Shown here one piece after another: positions 52,134 through 60,983 of a stretch of DNA of 64,000 nucleotides (the first letter of the stretch is position 1; each line of letters begins with the position of its first letter). The DNA comes from Nocardia abscessus (GTDB lineage: Bacteria > Actinomycetota > Actinomycetes > Mycobacteriales > Mycobacteriaceae): the NCBI RefSeq assembly GCF_015477775.1, contig NZ_JADLQO010000018.1, forward strand, positions 62,001 to 126,000. The letters are read 5' to 3'. A model generated the notes under the pieces. That model saw nothing but the letters and a program-made list of their open reading frames with translations, ran no database searches and was not told where the DNA came from. Position numbers and translations under genes: made by a program.

Positions 52134-53033
52134 TTGTCGCCCTCAACCATCAGTCGCCGCAGACTTCTCGGGGCGGCAGCGCTCTTACCGTTGGCCGGAT
52201 GCGCGACGGAGAACCCACCACCCGCTTCCCCTGTCGCGCGGACCGACGACCACCACGCTCGGCTCAACGAGCTGGAACAGGAATTCGACGCGCGGTTGGG
52301 TGTGTACGCGCTCGCGACCGGCACCGGGACCACCATCGCTCATCGGGCGGACGAGCGATTCGCATTCTGCTCGACGTTCAAGACGCTGGCGGCGGCGGCC
52401 GTCTTGCACCGAAATCCGCTGACGCACCTGGAAACGGTCGTCACCTACACCGAAGACGATCTGCTGAAAAACGCCTCGATCACCCCGCGGCACGTGGCCA
52501 CGGGGATGACGATCCGCCAGCTCTGTGACGCCGCCGTCCGCTACAGCGACGGCACGGCGGGCAACCTCCTTCTGCGGGACATCGGCGGACCCGCCCAGCT
52601 GACGGAGTATGTGCGCAGCCTCGGCGACATGGTCACCCGCATGGATCGCATCGAGCCGGCGATCACGGAAGCCACGCCCGGAGACCTCCGCGACACGACT
52701 TCCCCCCGCGCGTTCGGCACCGTGTACCAAAAGATCGTGCTAGGCGACGCGCTGCCCGCCGACAAGCGCGCTTTCCTCCGTGACCTTCTGGAGCGCAACG
52801 CGACTGCCGCAGGGGCGCAGCGCATCCGGGCGGGTGTGCCGCGAGGATGGACGGTAGCCGACAAGACAGGGACGGGCGACTACGGCACCCTCAACGACAT
52901 AGCCATCGTGTGGCCCCCGGCCTCCGCGCCGGTCGTCATCGCGATCATGTCCAGCAAAGCCACCGCGGACGCCGCATACGACCAGGCTCTCATCGCCCAA
53001 GCCGCCGAATACGCAGTAGCCGAACTCACCTGA
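52134..53033 (+). CDS. Class A beta-lactamase, lipoprotein, SDG variant
   Basis: 299 aa from a TTG at 52134 (GGAAGGAAGG upstream). Twin-arginine-like start (SRRRLLGAAALLPLAGC) with lipobox LAGC at 20-23. Motifs: STFK (Ser80, Lys83), SDG at 138-140 in place of the usual SDN, Glu174 in the omega loop (EPAITEA), KTG at 244-246. The SDG variant is known from nocardial enzymes such as AST-1 and FAR-1. Exported and membrane-anchored; opens penicillins and cephalosporins. No regulator gene adjoins it. Confidence 0.92.
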   Translation: MSPSTISRRRLLGAAALLPLAGCATENPPPASPVARTDDHHARLNELEQEFDARLGVYALATGTGTTIAHRADERFAFCSTFKTLAAAAVLHRNPLTHLETVVTYTEDDLLKNASITPRHVATGMTIRQLCDAAVRYSDGTAGNLLLRDIGGPAQLTEYVRSLGDMVTRMDRIEPAITEATPGDLRDTTSPRAFGTVYQKIVLGDALPADKRAFLRDLLERNATAAGAQRIRAGVPRGWTVADKTGTGDYGTLNDIAIVWPPASAPVVIAIMSSKATADAAYDQALIAQAAEYAVAELT

Positions 53034-53211
53034 CTGCTCACCACGTCTGTCGGACACTTGCGAACCGCCCGAGTGCCTGCGACTTCCGTGTGACTCGCAA
53101 GCGTTCGGTGGCGGCCCACCGCCGGTAGAGTTCGGTCGAGGGCATCGCCGAGCGCGAATCGGGCGTCGGGACTGGCATCGAGATGAGGAGGCTCCGATCG
53201 AGACATCGCGT

Positions 53212-53811
53212 GTGCGTGATGGGCATACCGAAGGCGGACAGGACACCACCACTGCACCGGGTTTCGCGGTCCTGACGGGAACAGTCCTCGGTGTCGCGGT
53301 TCTTTTGTGCGTCCACCTCGACTGGGCGCCGTTCGTCCAGAACCCGACCGGTCCCGACCAGCTCGTCGGCCTGTTGATCGGCGGGCTGCTGCTGAGCGTT
53401 TGCCTGCTGGTGTGGGCGATCAAGACGCTCTACTTGCTCGGCAGAGCGCGCCGGTGGTCATGGAAGGTCGCCGCGGTGCCGGTGGTCGTGCTCGCGGGCC
53501 TGGTGACCGGATTGGTTCTCCGGCCCGCCAGCTTCGACTCCGCACAGGAAGACGTCGCGGTCGCGATGCTGCGCGAGACCGGGCCGAGTACCCGCCGAGA
53601 CCTGAGCTTCGGTGGGCTCGAGATCAGCTTGGTCGATGGGTTTGTCGGCTCCGCTGCCAGCGGATGGGTCTACTCCCCCGGGGCCGAGCCGGTGGCGACT
53701 GGCGATCGTCGGTTCGAGAAGTTGTCCGGAGACTGGTATTCGTTACCCCACCGTGCGCCCGCCGCGTTCACCGCCGATCCGCCTGCCTCGGTTGTCGCCG
53801 ACGGATCCTGA
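53212..53811 (+). CDS. Membrane protein, unknown function
   Basis: 199 aa from a GTG at 53212. Three hydrophobic helices: FAVLTGTVLGVAVLLCVHL, LVGLLIGGLLLSVCLLVWAI, VAAVPVVVLAGLVTGLVL. An extracytoplasmic C-terminal domain of about 90 residues follows (LSFGGLEISLVDGFVGSAAS, KLSGDWYSLPHRAP). No family recognised. Confidence 0.65.
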   Translation: MRDGHTEGGQDTTTAPGFAVLTGTVLGVAVLLCVHLDWAPFVQNPTGPDQLVGLLIGGLLLSVCLLVWAIKTLYLLGRARRWSWKVAAVPVVVLAGLVTGLVLRPASFDSAQEDVAVAMLRETGPSTRRDLSFGGLEISLVDGFVGSAASGWVYSPGAEPVATGDRRFEKLSGDWYSLPHRAPAAFTADPPASVVADGS

Positions 53812-53998
53812 CAGTGCGCAAGATCGCGGGAACGAATCCGACCGCGATCGACACCGACGCCGCCATCACAGCCAGAGCCGTTGCGCGCCACGGCCACACG
53901 GGGCCGTCGAGTCGTAGGTGCCGGTCGGGATACTCGGTGAATTTCGCGGCGACCCTGGCCGTGGCGCGATCGGTATGCGCAGCCAGATCCCGCAGCAA
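53768..53998 (-). CDS. Small one-helix membrane protein or TAG-separated tail
   Basis: 76 aa if it starts at the TTG at 53998. RDLAAHTDRATARVAAKFTE, then a membrane helix (ATALAVMAASVSIAVGFVPA) and a basic tail. The same frame is open back to the TAG stop (54176-54178) of the upstream gene, and the intervening residues look coding (LLTVAQVDREIRPGANPRPG), with no ATG or GTG. So either the start is unusual, or the unit is a remnant or read-through extension of the 367-aa protein. Confidence 0.45.
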   Translation of the reverse strand: MLRDLAAHTDRATARVAAKFTEYPDRHLRLDGPVWPWRATALAVMAASVSIAVGFVPAILRTVRIRRRQPRQADRR

Positions 53999-54175
53999 CG
54001 GGTCGAACGCGAACTCGCCAGGGCGGGGGTTCGCGCCGGGGCGGATCTCCCGATCGACCTGCGCGACGGTCAGAAGCGAGTGTGGTCGAGCCGCGCGCTC
54101 CCCAGGATCCGGCGCTGTTCGTGCCGCATCGGCGGACGCGCTCGGTGTCGCGGTGCCACCGAGCCCCCGGCTCGC

Positions 54176-55279
54176 CTACTCGCCCGCCGCCACGCCCGCC
54201 ATGGTCAGCTGGAGGTAGGCGTCATCGATTTCGCCCTCGCCGAAAAACTCGGTGAGCGCGGCACGTACGATCTTTCCGCCCTCGGCGGCGTGCACCAGAC
54301 CGAGCGCCGCCTCGCGAACCCGGGTGCCCGGTTCGTCCTCGACCAGCGCGGCGACGACGGCGGCGGTGTTCTCCCGGCTCCACACAGCGGGGACTGCCGG
54401 GGCGACGTCCACGGCGGCCGGTGCGGCTCCGCGATACCACCTGCCGCGATCCCACCAGTAGCAGAAGGACAGCAGGCCGGTGCCTGCGCGCGGGTTCAGC
54501 AGCGGATTCGCGACCCAGGCGGGTGCGCCCGCGTAGAGGTCCGGCATCGGCGCCCCGGCGTTGTAGACCGCGTCGAGAACGGGGTCGTTCCACACTCCGC
54601 CGGACAGGACGGCACGATCGCCGGGGACGATCCAGAGCGAGGACCCGCTGCGCTCGGCTCCCTCGAACAAGCCGAGCGCGGGCAGGACCCGCGGCCCCCA
54701 CGGGGAACCGACCGCCACGAATGCCGCCGAGAGCACCGCCCAGCGCGCCACCAGTAACGGCAACGCGGGCAGACCGTCCTCCACCACCGCCGTGCCCGGC
54801 TCCGCCCGCGCCGCCGTCTCGGCGGGCCGCGACTGCCGGTCGGCATGCCCGATATGAGCGGCGAGCCACACCGGCAGCCGGTCGCGCGGGAATGCCTCGA
54901 GATCCGCTTGATAGACCTCGGCGGGGAAGAGGTGATCGTCGGGGAACGGTTCGTCGCCGAAGTCGTAGTCGGTCTGCACTTCACCGGACGCCGAGACCAC
55001 GAGCAGATATCGCCACCAGGGCCCATCGGGCCGGGCGGCCGACGCCTCCCGATGCGTGCGGACCAGCGCGAGGACCTCCTCCGGCGGCACGATCTGGACC
55101 GGACGGCCCTGCTCGTCGGTGGCGACGACCGAGGCCAGCTCGGCCACGGCCGTCAGCACGAAGATCGCCTGGATCTCGTGGCTGCCCTGCGGCCCGAGCC
55201 CGGTCAGCAGCTCGGCGATCCGGCGGCTCGCCTCATCCGGGGGCTGTCCGCCCGCGGGCGGCTTCTCGGCAGCGGTCAC
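54176..55279 (-). CDS. Hypothetical protein of the T7SS module, immunity-like
   Basis: 367 aa. The N-terminal 150 residues (IAELLTGLGPQGSHEIQAIF, PWWRYLLVVSASGEVQTDYD, FPAEVYQADLEAFPRDRLPV) recall YezG-like immunity folds. The rest is Trp/Pro-rich with WNDPVLDAVYNAGAPMPDLY and LLSFCYWWDRGRWYRGAAP. Divergent from the toxin-like gene at 55516 and likely part of the same module. Immunity is inferred from context and weak pattern only. Confidence 0.55.
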   Translation of the reverse strand: MTAAEKPPAGGQPPDEASRRIAELLTGLGPQGSHEIQAIFVLTAVAELASVVATDEQGRPVQIVPPEEVLALVRTHREASAARPDGPWWRYLLVVSASGEVQTDYDFGDEPFPDDHLFPAEVYQADLEAFPRDRLPVWLAAHIGHADRQSRPAETAARAEPGTAVVEDGLPALPLLVARWAVLSAAFVAVGSPWGPRVLPALGLFEGAERSGSSLWIVPGDRAVLSGGVWNDPVLDAVYNAGAPMPDLYAGAPAWVANPLLNPRAGTGLLSFCYWWDRGRWYRGAAPAAVDVAPAVPAVWSRENTAAVVAALVEDEPGTRVREAALGLVHAAEGGKIVRAALTEFFGEGEIDDAYLQLTMAGVAAGE

Positions 55280-55515
55280 GACGTGGCACCTCCTCGTTCG
55301 CGGCGCGAGGCTACCACCCGGTGGAGAACGAACGGTGTTGCCGACACCGGGTTTTCGCCTCCGGCCGATCGACCAATGCTGTGCGCGAGCAGAATTCGCT
55401 TGCGTGTCGATGAAGGTTCAACTTGTTGCGGTGTAATCCGATGACGTCGACCGCCGAGGAGGCGAGCTGTGGGGAGCAAGCCTAGAGGGCGCTTCGGAGC
55501 CACCACGGAGCCGCG

Positions 55516-57522
55516 GTGACCATCTACATGCCCGAGGGGTTGCAGTGGCTGGCCTGGGTGGCGGGCACGACCTGGCCGAAGGGCGACGAGGACGCCGCGT
55601 GGGCGGCCTCGGAGGCGTGGAAGACGGCAAGCAAGGAACTCGAGGCGCTGCTCGCAGGCATCGATGAGGCCGAGCAGGCCACCGTGGCGGCATACCCGCA
55701 AGGGGAAGGCGGCGCCGCGATGGGGGCCCGCTACGACGTCCTGCGCACCGGGGATCAATCCCTGGAGGCACTGGCGAAGCTGATGAGCACGGTCGGCGAC
55801 AGCGCGTTCGACATGGGCACCGAGATCCAGGCGACCAAGATCACCGTCATCGTGACCCTGGCCTGGCTCGCCCTCGAGATCCTGTGGGCATGGCTGTTCC
55901 CACCGACCGCGCCCGCCGTGGAGGCGGCCGCGATCACCACGACCCGGTCCTTCCTCAAGGTGTTCGAGGACTTCGTCCAGAAGATCATCACGAATATCGC
56001 CGCCCGGCTCGGCGCACCGACGGTCAAGCGGCACTTCTGGACCCGCGCGGCGCAGCTGCGGCCGGTGCTGCCCACGGCGAAGGGGTACGGCGTCTACGGG
56101 GCGCGGGCGATCGAGGCCGCCGCCATCACCGGAACGATCAACGGTGCGGTGCAGGTTGGCCAGCTCGCGGCGGGCAAGCGCCGCCACTTCAACGGCGGTG
56201 AGTTCGGACTGTCCATTCTCGCCGGTGTCGCCGGTGTGATCCCCGGCCGCGAGTTCGGCCGGTATCTCGGGAAGGGCATCGACAAGGCGGCGGGTAAGAA
56301 CCTGGACAACGTGTTCGGCCGGGTGGGCCGCGGTGTCGTGATCGGCGGCGCCTCCGGCGCCGTCGGCACCGCGTTCGGCAACGTGGCGGCGGGCGCGGTC
56401 ACCGGTGACTGGTCGTCGTTCTCGTCCGGCGCGGGCTGGGTCGGCGGCATCGCTCGCGGTGGCCTGGTCGGCGGTGCGCGCGGCGGATTCGCCCTGGGAA
56501 CTCCGATTCCCCCGGGGCGCGGGGACATCCGCTCCTACGTGTGGATGCCGAAACCGTCGACCGGCAACACCGGACGCCCACCGGTCCAGGACGGATCGTC
56601 CACCGGCACGGGTACCGGCCGGTCCGGGTCGACCACCGGCTCGTCGGCGAGCGTGCCCTCCGGGCGCGCGTCGCAGGCGGCGTCCACGGTCGCCGGTTCC
56701 ACCGGTACTCCGGCGGGCCCAGCGCCGCACCCCACCGGCTCCACCTCCGGCGGCTCGCGCCCACCCTCCGGGGTCGTCGGCGGCGGCGTCGCGTCGACCC
56801 ACTCGGGCCGCGACGACGGCGTCTCGTCCTCGGGCGGCTCGGGCCACACCGTGTACCACGACGCCACCAGCCAGTACAGCGGAGGCGGGCCGTCCTCCCG
56901 GCCCGCCACGCCCGACAGCGTCAGCACGGGATCGGGCCCGTCGGTGTACCACAGTGCGGTCAGCACCATTTCGAGTTCTTCTTCCTCGTCCGGGGGATCG
57001 GCGTCGGGCTACACCACCGGTTCCAGCGCGGGCCAGTCCGGCCAATTCACCGGCCGGCCGCCTACCTCTTGGGAGTCGTCGGTGGACGGCTGGGGCTCGA
57101 CCGGAGGCCCGCCGCCCGGCAACACGGGATCGGGATTCCCCGGGGGAGCGCCGCTTCCACCCGTGCCCCACGGTCCGACGCTGCCCGCGACGCCCGCGCC
57201 CAGCGGGCACACGGCGCCACCACCTCCCCCCGGTGGTGGCCCGCGCCCCTCCGGCTCGCAGGTGACCGGTACGTCCGGCACACACGGGAACCCGATCGCC
57301 ACCAGCGCCGACGAGCCGTTCCTCGGTGAGGGCAAGGACGTGCGCGGCAAGCCCCGCCCGAAGCAATGGCCCTCGGTGGAGCCGCTGCCCGGCCCCTTCA
57401 CGCCACCTCCCGGCGGCGCTTCGCAGCCGAACGACTGGTTGCCCGGTGCTGCCTCCCCCGGTTCAGGCGCACAGGCCGGCGCCGCGGGGTCCGAGGAAGT
57501 CGATGTTCCTTTCACCCTCTAG
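55516..57522 (+). CDS. CpnT-like T7SS protein without recognisable toxin domain
   Basis: 668 aa from a GTG at 55516. The N-terminus (MPEGLQWLAWVAGTTWPKGD) and the following helices align with the toxin at 4103. A hydrophobic segment (ITVIVTLAWLALEILWAWLF) and Gly-rich helices lie at about 115-330. Residues 340-668 are a Ser/Thr/Gly/Pro-rich, mostly disordered tail ending VDVPFTL. No catalytic domain is seen, so it may be a toxin stalk that lost its cassette, or a structural substrate. Followed by WXG100, YbaB, PPE-like and EspG genes. Confidence 0.7.
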   Translation: MTIYMPEGLQWLAWVAGTTWPKGDEDAAWAASEAWKTASKELEALLAGIDEAEQATVAAYPQGEGGAAMGARYDVLRTGDQSLEALAKLMSTVGDSAFDMGTEIQATKITVIVTLAWLALEILWAWLFPPTAPAVEAAAITTTRSFLKVFEDFVQKIITNIAARLGAPTVKRHFWTRAAQLRPVLPTAKGYGVYGARAIEAAAITGTINGAVQVGQLAAGKRRHFNGGEFGLSILAGVAGVIPGREFGRYLGKGIDKAAGKNLDNVFGRVGRGVVIGGASGAVGTAFGNVAAGAVTGDWSSFSSGAGWVGGIARGGLVGGARGGFALGTPIPPGRGDIRSYVWMPKPSTGNTGRPPVQDGSSTGTGTGRSGSTTGSSASVPSGRASQAASTVAGSTGTPAGPAPHPTGSTSGGSRPPSGVVGGGVASTHSGRDDGVSSSGGSGHTVYHDATSQYSGGGPSSRPATPDSVSTGSGPSVYHSAVSTISSSSSSSGGSASGYTTGSSAGQSGQFTGRPPTSWESSVDGWGSTGGPPPGNTGSGFPGGAPLPPVPHGPTLPATPAPSGHTAPPPPPGGGPRPSGSQVTGTSGTHGNPIATSADEPFLGEGKDVRGKPRPKQWPSVEPLPGPFTPPPGGASQPNDWLPGAASPGSGAQAGAAGSEEVDVPFTL

Positions 57523-57544
57523 ACCGCTGATCGAAAGGAGTGCC

Positions 57545-57880
57545 ATGGCCGCCGACCACGTGGAGGTCGACCCCCATAAGCTGCGCCGGGCCTCGGAGCT
57601 GACCGCGGAGTTGTCGACGAAGGTCACCGCGACCGCCGAGAAACTCCGGAACACTCTGGCGGGCATCGAATCCGACGCCACCACGATGCCGTGGGGAGAC
57701 GACAAGCGGGGCAGGAAGTTCGCCCAGGGCGACAAGGGTTACCAGGCGGCGCGCAAGAACCTGCTCGCAGGCGCCACAGGCGCCGCGCAGACCTTGCACG
57801 ACATGTCGGAGGGCCAGCGCGAGGCCGCGGACTCGCTGACCGGCACCGACCATGCCTCCGGCGGGCAGCTGGGGAAGTGA
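57545..57880 (+). CDS. WXG100-like ESX protein
   Basis: 111 aa from the ATG at 57545 (GAAAGGAGTGCC upstream). Two helices around a WGDDKRGRKF turn (residues 49-58), matching the WGSDKIGQSF of the paralogue at 4105. Ends in Ala/Gln-rich helix. Small helical hairpin, probably secreted with the 668-aa protein whose stop is 22 bases upstream. Confidence 0.8.
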   Translation: MAADHVEVDPHKLRRASELTAELSTKVTATAEKLRNTLAGIESDATTMPWGDDKRGRKFAQGDKGYQAARKNLLAGATGAAQTLHDMSEGQREAADSLTGTDHASGGQLGK

Positions 57881-57887
57881 GCGGCAC

Positions 57888-58361
57888 ATGGTGAACGAAC
57901 GCCTGCGCGCGGACATGGCGACAATGCTGGAGGGCCTCGGCGAGCAGTTCCGCGGGATCGCCGAATTGCAGAAGCAGCGCTCGCTGCTCACGGCCACGGT
58001 CACCGCGTGCGACAAGCGCATCGAGGTCACGGTCAACGCCGACGGCGTGCTGATCGCCACCAGATTCGCCGACGACGTCCTGGATCTGAGCCTCGAGGAG
58101 ATCGCCGAGAACATCACGGCGGCCGTGCAGGCGGCGGCCGCCGAGGTCGCTGAGCGCGGTAGGGAACTGATGGCGCCGCTACTGGAACGCAGGAACGCGC
58201 TGCCGAAGCTCTCGGAGATCGTCGAAGGGGCCCCCGACCTGGGCGAGATGATCCCGACCGCGCCCGCCCCGCCCATGGCGCCGCCCGATCCGACCCGCTG
58301 GCCCGTCGATGATTCCGGCGCCACGGGACCGCGGTCGGTGGTCGCCGACAACGACGACTGA
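57888..58361 (+). CDS. YbaB/EbfC family protein of the T7SS module
   Basis: 157 aa from the ATG at 57888. ADMATMLEGLGEQFRGIAEL helix, then LLTATVTACDKRIEVTVNAD, GVLIATRFADDVLDLS strands, second helix EEIAENITAAVQAAAAEVAE, and a Pro-rich tail. Paralogue of 4416-4934. Starts 7 bases after the WXG100 stop. Confidence 0.8.
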   Translation: MVNERLRADMATMLEGLGEQFRGIAELQKQRSLLTATVTACDKRIEVTVNADGVLIATRFADDVLDLSLEEIAENITAAVQAAAAEVAERGRELMAPLLERRNALPKLSEIVEGAPDLGEMIPTAPAPPMAPPDPTRWPVDDSGATGPRSVVADNDD

Positions 58362-58421
58362 CGCCTCGGCAGTGGACACCCGAAGGAGCCGGGCCCCGAT
58401 CCCCGGCGGAGAAAGGTGACG

Positions 58422-60983
58422 ATGGCCCTCGAACCGAAAACGTGGTCCGGACTGGAGAACCAGGCGAAAGCGGGATATCTGAAGTTCGATCCCGCCGACG
58501 CCCTGGCCGCGGCCAAGGCTTGCGCCGATCTGGTCGACGACCTGCTCGGGATGGCCGCCGCGGTGGCCGACCTGCGCCTGAACAACTTCGCGCCGATCGG
58601 CACGCTGACCTCCGGCGCCCAGCTGGCGATGGCGTTCACCACCAAGGGGACCCGCCTGCACACCATCCTGAACGACCACGCGAAGATCGTCACCGACATG
58701 GGCGAGACCTATATCGCCGCGGGCAAGTCGTACACGAAGACCGACGGAGTTTCCGGGGACACCTTCAAGGCGCTCAGCGCGCTGAAGATGCCGACCGAGG
58801 CGACACCCTACACCCCGGGCAAGAAGGCCCCCGGTGCGCCCGACGCCGAATTCGACAAGCCCAGCGGTGGTTTCACCTGGAAGGACAAGGACGGGCACAT
58901 CCACGTCGAGAAGGCGAACGCCGAGAGCTTCCCCTCGTCATTGAAGGACTACCAGGGCGCGAAGGACACCGGCGTCACGGCCAACATCGAGAACAAGGAC
59001 AGTCTCAGCTTCACCGAGTTGTACGAGCTGGGGCGCGATCTCGATCCGCAGCCGGTACTCGCCGCCGCGGGCACCTGGCACAGTCTGGCCAACGATCTGC
59101 TGGGCAAGCTGAACGGTTTCGTGTCCGTGATCTCCGCGGGTACCGAGGCATGGGAGGGGCAGGGCGCGACCGCGGCCGCCGAAGCGGTCCGCAGCTACGC
59201 CGACGGGGTTCAGCCGCTGATCACCTCCATGATCGCGATGAGCCAGAATCTGGACTACACGGCGCAGTGGCTGCATCTCACCAAACTGAGCATGCCAGCG
59301 ACCTCGGATCCCGGTGACTGCTGCCCGGGCAGGGTCACCCGGCGGTACCGCGACGAATGGCAGAAGCATTACGGCGAGGGCATGAAGAACACGGTGTCGG
59401 TGATGCCGGTGGTGAACGGGCCGATCGCCGCACCACAGCCCTCCGGCGGCCAAGGGCAGAACCAGCCCGGCAACAACCAGAACAGCCCCGGGAACAACCC
59501 GAACGGCCAAGGCTCGCAGACGGGAACCGGTGGTGGGCAGTACCCCGGCTACGGAGACCATGGCAACGACGGCCAGACCCCCAGCGAGGACTATCAGGCC
59601 GGTTACCAGGAGGGTTACCGGGAGGGTCTGGAGGCCGGACAGGGCAACGGCGGCTCCGGATCCACCGGCGGCGGTACGGGCTCGGGCACCGGCGCTGGTC
59701 TGCCCGGTGACACCCAGACCGCGGGCGCCTCGCACGAGAGCGGTGGCGCCTCCCTGCCCCGCGGCTACGACGCCGCTTCCGCCGGAACCGGCGCGCAGTC
59801 GGGCGGCGGACCCGCCGGCAGTGGCTCCGGTTCCGGCCCCGCCGGACTGTTCGGCGGTTCCGTCGGGTCCCAGGGCAGCGCGGCGCCCGCGCGTTCGTCC
59901 GGCGGGTCGGGAAGTTCCGCCTCTCCCCGGGGGAGCACGTCCTCCGGCGGGCAGCCCGAATCCTCCGCGGGCGGCAGTATGCCCGATGTTCCCTCCCTCG
60001 GCTCGGTCCCGTTGCCGCGCATGTCCTCCGGATCGGGTGGCTCGCCCGGCGGGACGCCGTCGAAAGCGAGCGGCACGGCTCCCGGCGCGGGCACGGCGTC
60101 GCTCGAGGACGCGCTGGCACGGGCCACGGGCACGGACCCCGCACAGGTGCGGTCGGTGCTCGACAATCTCCCCGGCCTGCTGAACGAGGACACCCTGTCG
60201 CAACTCACCGGGTTGCCGCCGGAGCAGGTGCGCTCGATCCTGGACAGCATTCCGGACGTCGTCGACGAGAACGCGCTGTCGAAACTCAGCGGTGTGGACC
60301 CGGCGGGGGTGCGCTCGGTCCTGGAGAACCTTCCCAACGCACTCGACGAGCAGGCGCTCGCTGCGGCGACCCGCACGGACGGGCCGTCAGCCGCCGGAGC
60401 CGGTCTCGCACCGCGAGACTCGGCATCGGCGGCGGGTGCCGCGGGCGCGCAAGGCGCCGGTTCGCTCGCCTCCGCGGGCCGGGATCTGCTCGGGCAGGTG
60501 GGGAAGGCGCTCACCCAGGGTCTCGAGGCGCTCACCCAGCTCGGGAGCACGCTGCCGGGTGCGGAGAAACTGCAGGAGCTGTTGCGGCAGTTCGATCCGA
60601 ATGCGCTGGCGGCCGGGGCCGGGCACGGTCCCGTCGAGCCCGCGGGTGCGGGTGGCTCGGGACCCGGGCCGGGCGGCGTGGGAACCGGAGTGGAGGCCGG
60701 GCTGTCGGAACATCCGACCCAGCAATCCCGTGCCGCGCACCTGTTCCCGCGCGCGTCGCTGCCCGGCGCCGAAGCGCCGATCTATCCCGCCGCGGCGGCC
60801 GGTGCGCACCAGGACGGTGTGCCCGCCGGCGCGCCCATGATGGGAGCGCCAGGCGCCGCCGCGGGCGGCGCCGGACAGGGCAACACCGCCCACAAGCCCG
60901 CGAGGTTCCTGCAGTCGAAGACCCATCTCGACGACGCCATCGGGGCGGTGCCCGATCGGGTGAAGCCGGTGATCGACTCGTGA
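58422..60983 (+). CDS. Large PPE-like ESX protein with 27-residue repeats
   Basis: 853 aa using the ATG at 58422 (AAAGGTG 6 bases upstream; a GTG at 58416 lies in that site). Residues 1-310 are helical, with an EAWEGQGATAAAEAVRSYAD motif like the PPE-like paralogue. Residues 340-560 are Gly/Ser/Pro/Asn-rich with YQAGYQEGYREGLEAG. Residues 562-650 hold three and a half 27-residue repeats (TGxxPxQVRSxLDxxP). The end (ARFLQSKTHLDDAIGAVPDR) resembles the tail of the 400-aa protein. The GTG of EspG overlaps its stop. Likely an EspG client. Confidence 0.75.
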   Translation: MALEPKTWSGLENQAKAGYLKFDPADALAAAKACADLVDDLLGMAAAVADLRLNNFAPIGTLTSGAQLAMAFTTKGTRLHTILNDHAKIVTDMGETYIAAGKSYTKTDGVSGDTFKALSALKMPTEATPYTPGKKAPGAPDAEFDKPSGGFTWKDKDGHIHVEKANAESFPSSLKDYQGAKDTGVTANIENKDSLSFTELYELGRDLDPQPVLAAAGTWHSLANDLLGKLNGFVSVISAGTEAWEGQGATAAAEAVRSYADGVQPLITSMIAMSQNLDYTAQWLHLTKLSMPATSDPGDCCPGRVTRRYRDEWQKHYGEGMKNTVSVMPVVNGPIAAPQPSGGQGQNQPGNNQNSPGNNPNGQGSQTGTGGGQYPGYGDHGNDGQTPSEDYQAGYQEGYREGLEAGQGNGGSGSTGGGTGSGTGAGLPGDTQTAGASHESGGASLPRGYDAASAGTGAQSGGGPAGSGSGSGPAGLFGGSVGSQGSAAPARSSGGSGSSASPRGSTSSGGQPESSAGGSMPDVPSLGSVPLPRMSSGSGGSPGGTPSKASGTAPGAGTASLEDALARATGTDPAQVRSVLDNLPGLLNEDTLSQLTGLPPEQVRSILDSIPDVVDENALSKLSGVDPAGVRSVLENLPNALDEQALAAATRTDGPSAAGAGLAPRDSASAAGAAGAQGAGSLASAGRDLLGQVGKALTQGLEALTQLGSTLPGAEKLQELLRQFDPNALAAGAGHGPVEPAGAGGSGPGPGGVGTGVEAGLSEHPTQQSRAAHLFPRASLPGAEAPIYPAAAAGAHQDGVPAGAPMMGAPGAAAGGAGQGNTAHKPARFLQSKTHLDDAIGAVPDRVKPVIDS
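60105..60385 (+). repeat. Three and a half 81-base repeats within the PPE-like gene
   Basis: The units encode EDALARATGTDPAQVRSVLD, EDTLSQLTGLPPEQVRSILD, ENALSKLSGVDPAGVRSVLE, then a partial EQALAAATRTD. Each full unit is 27 residues, with diverged DNA, so the repeat is old. Predicted paired helices, resembling a small helical repeat. Confidence 0.75.
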
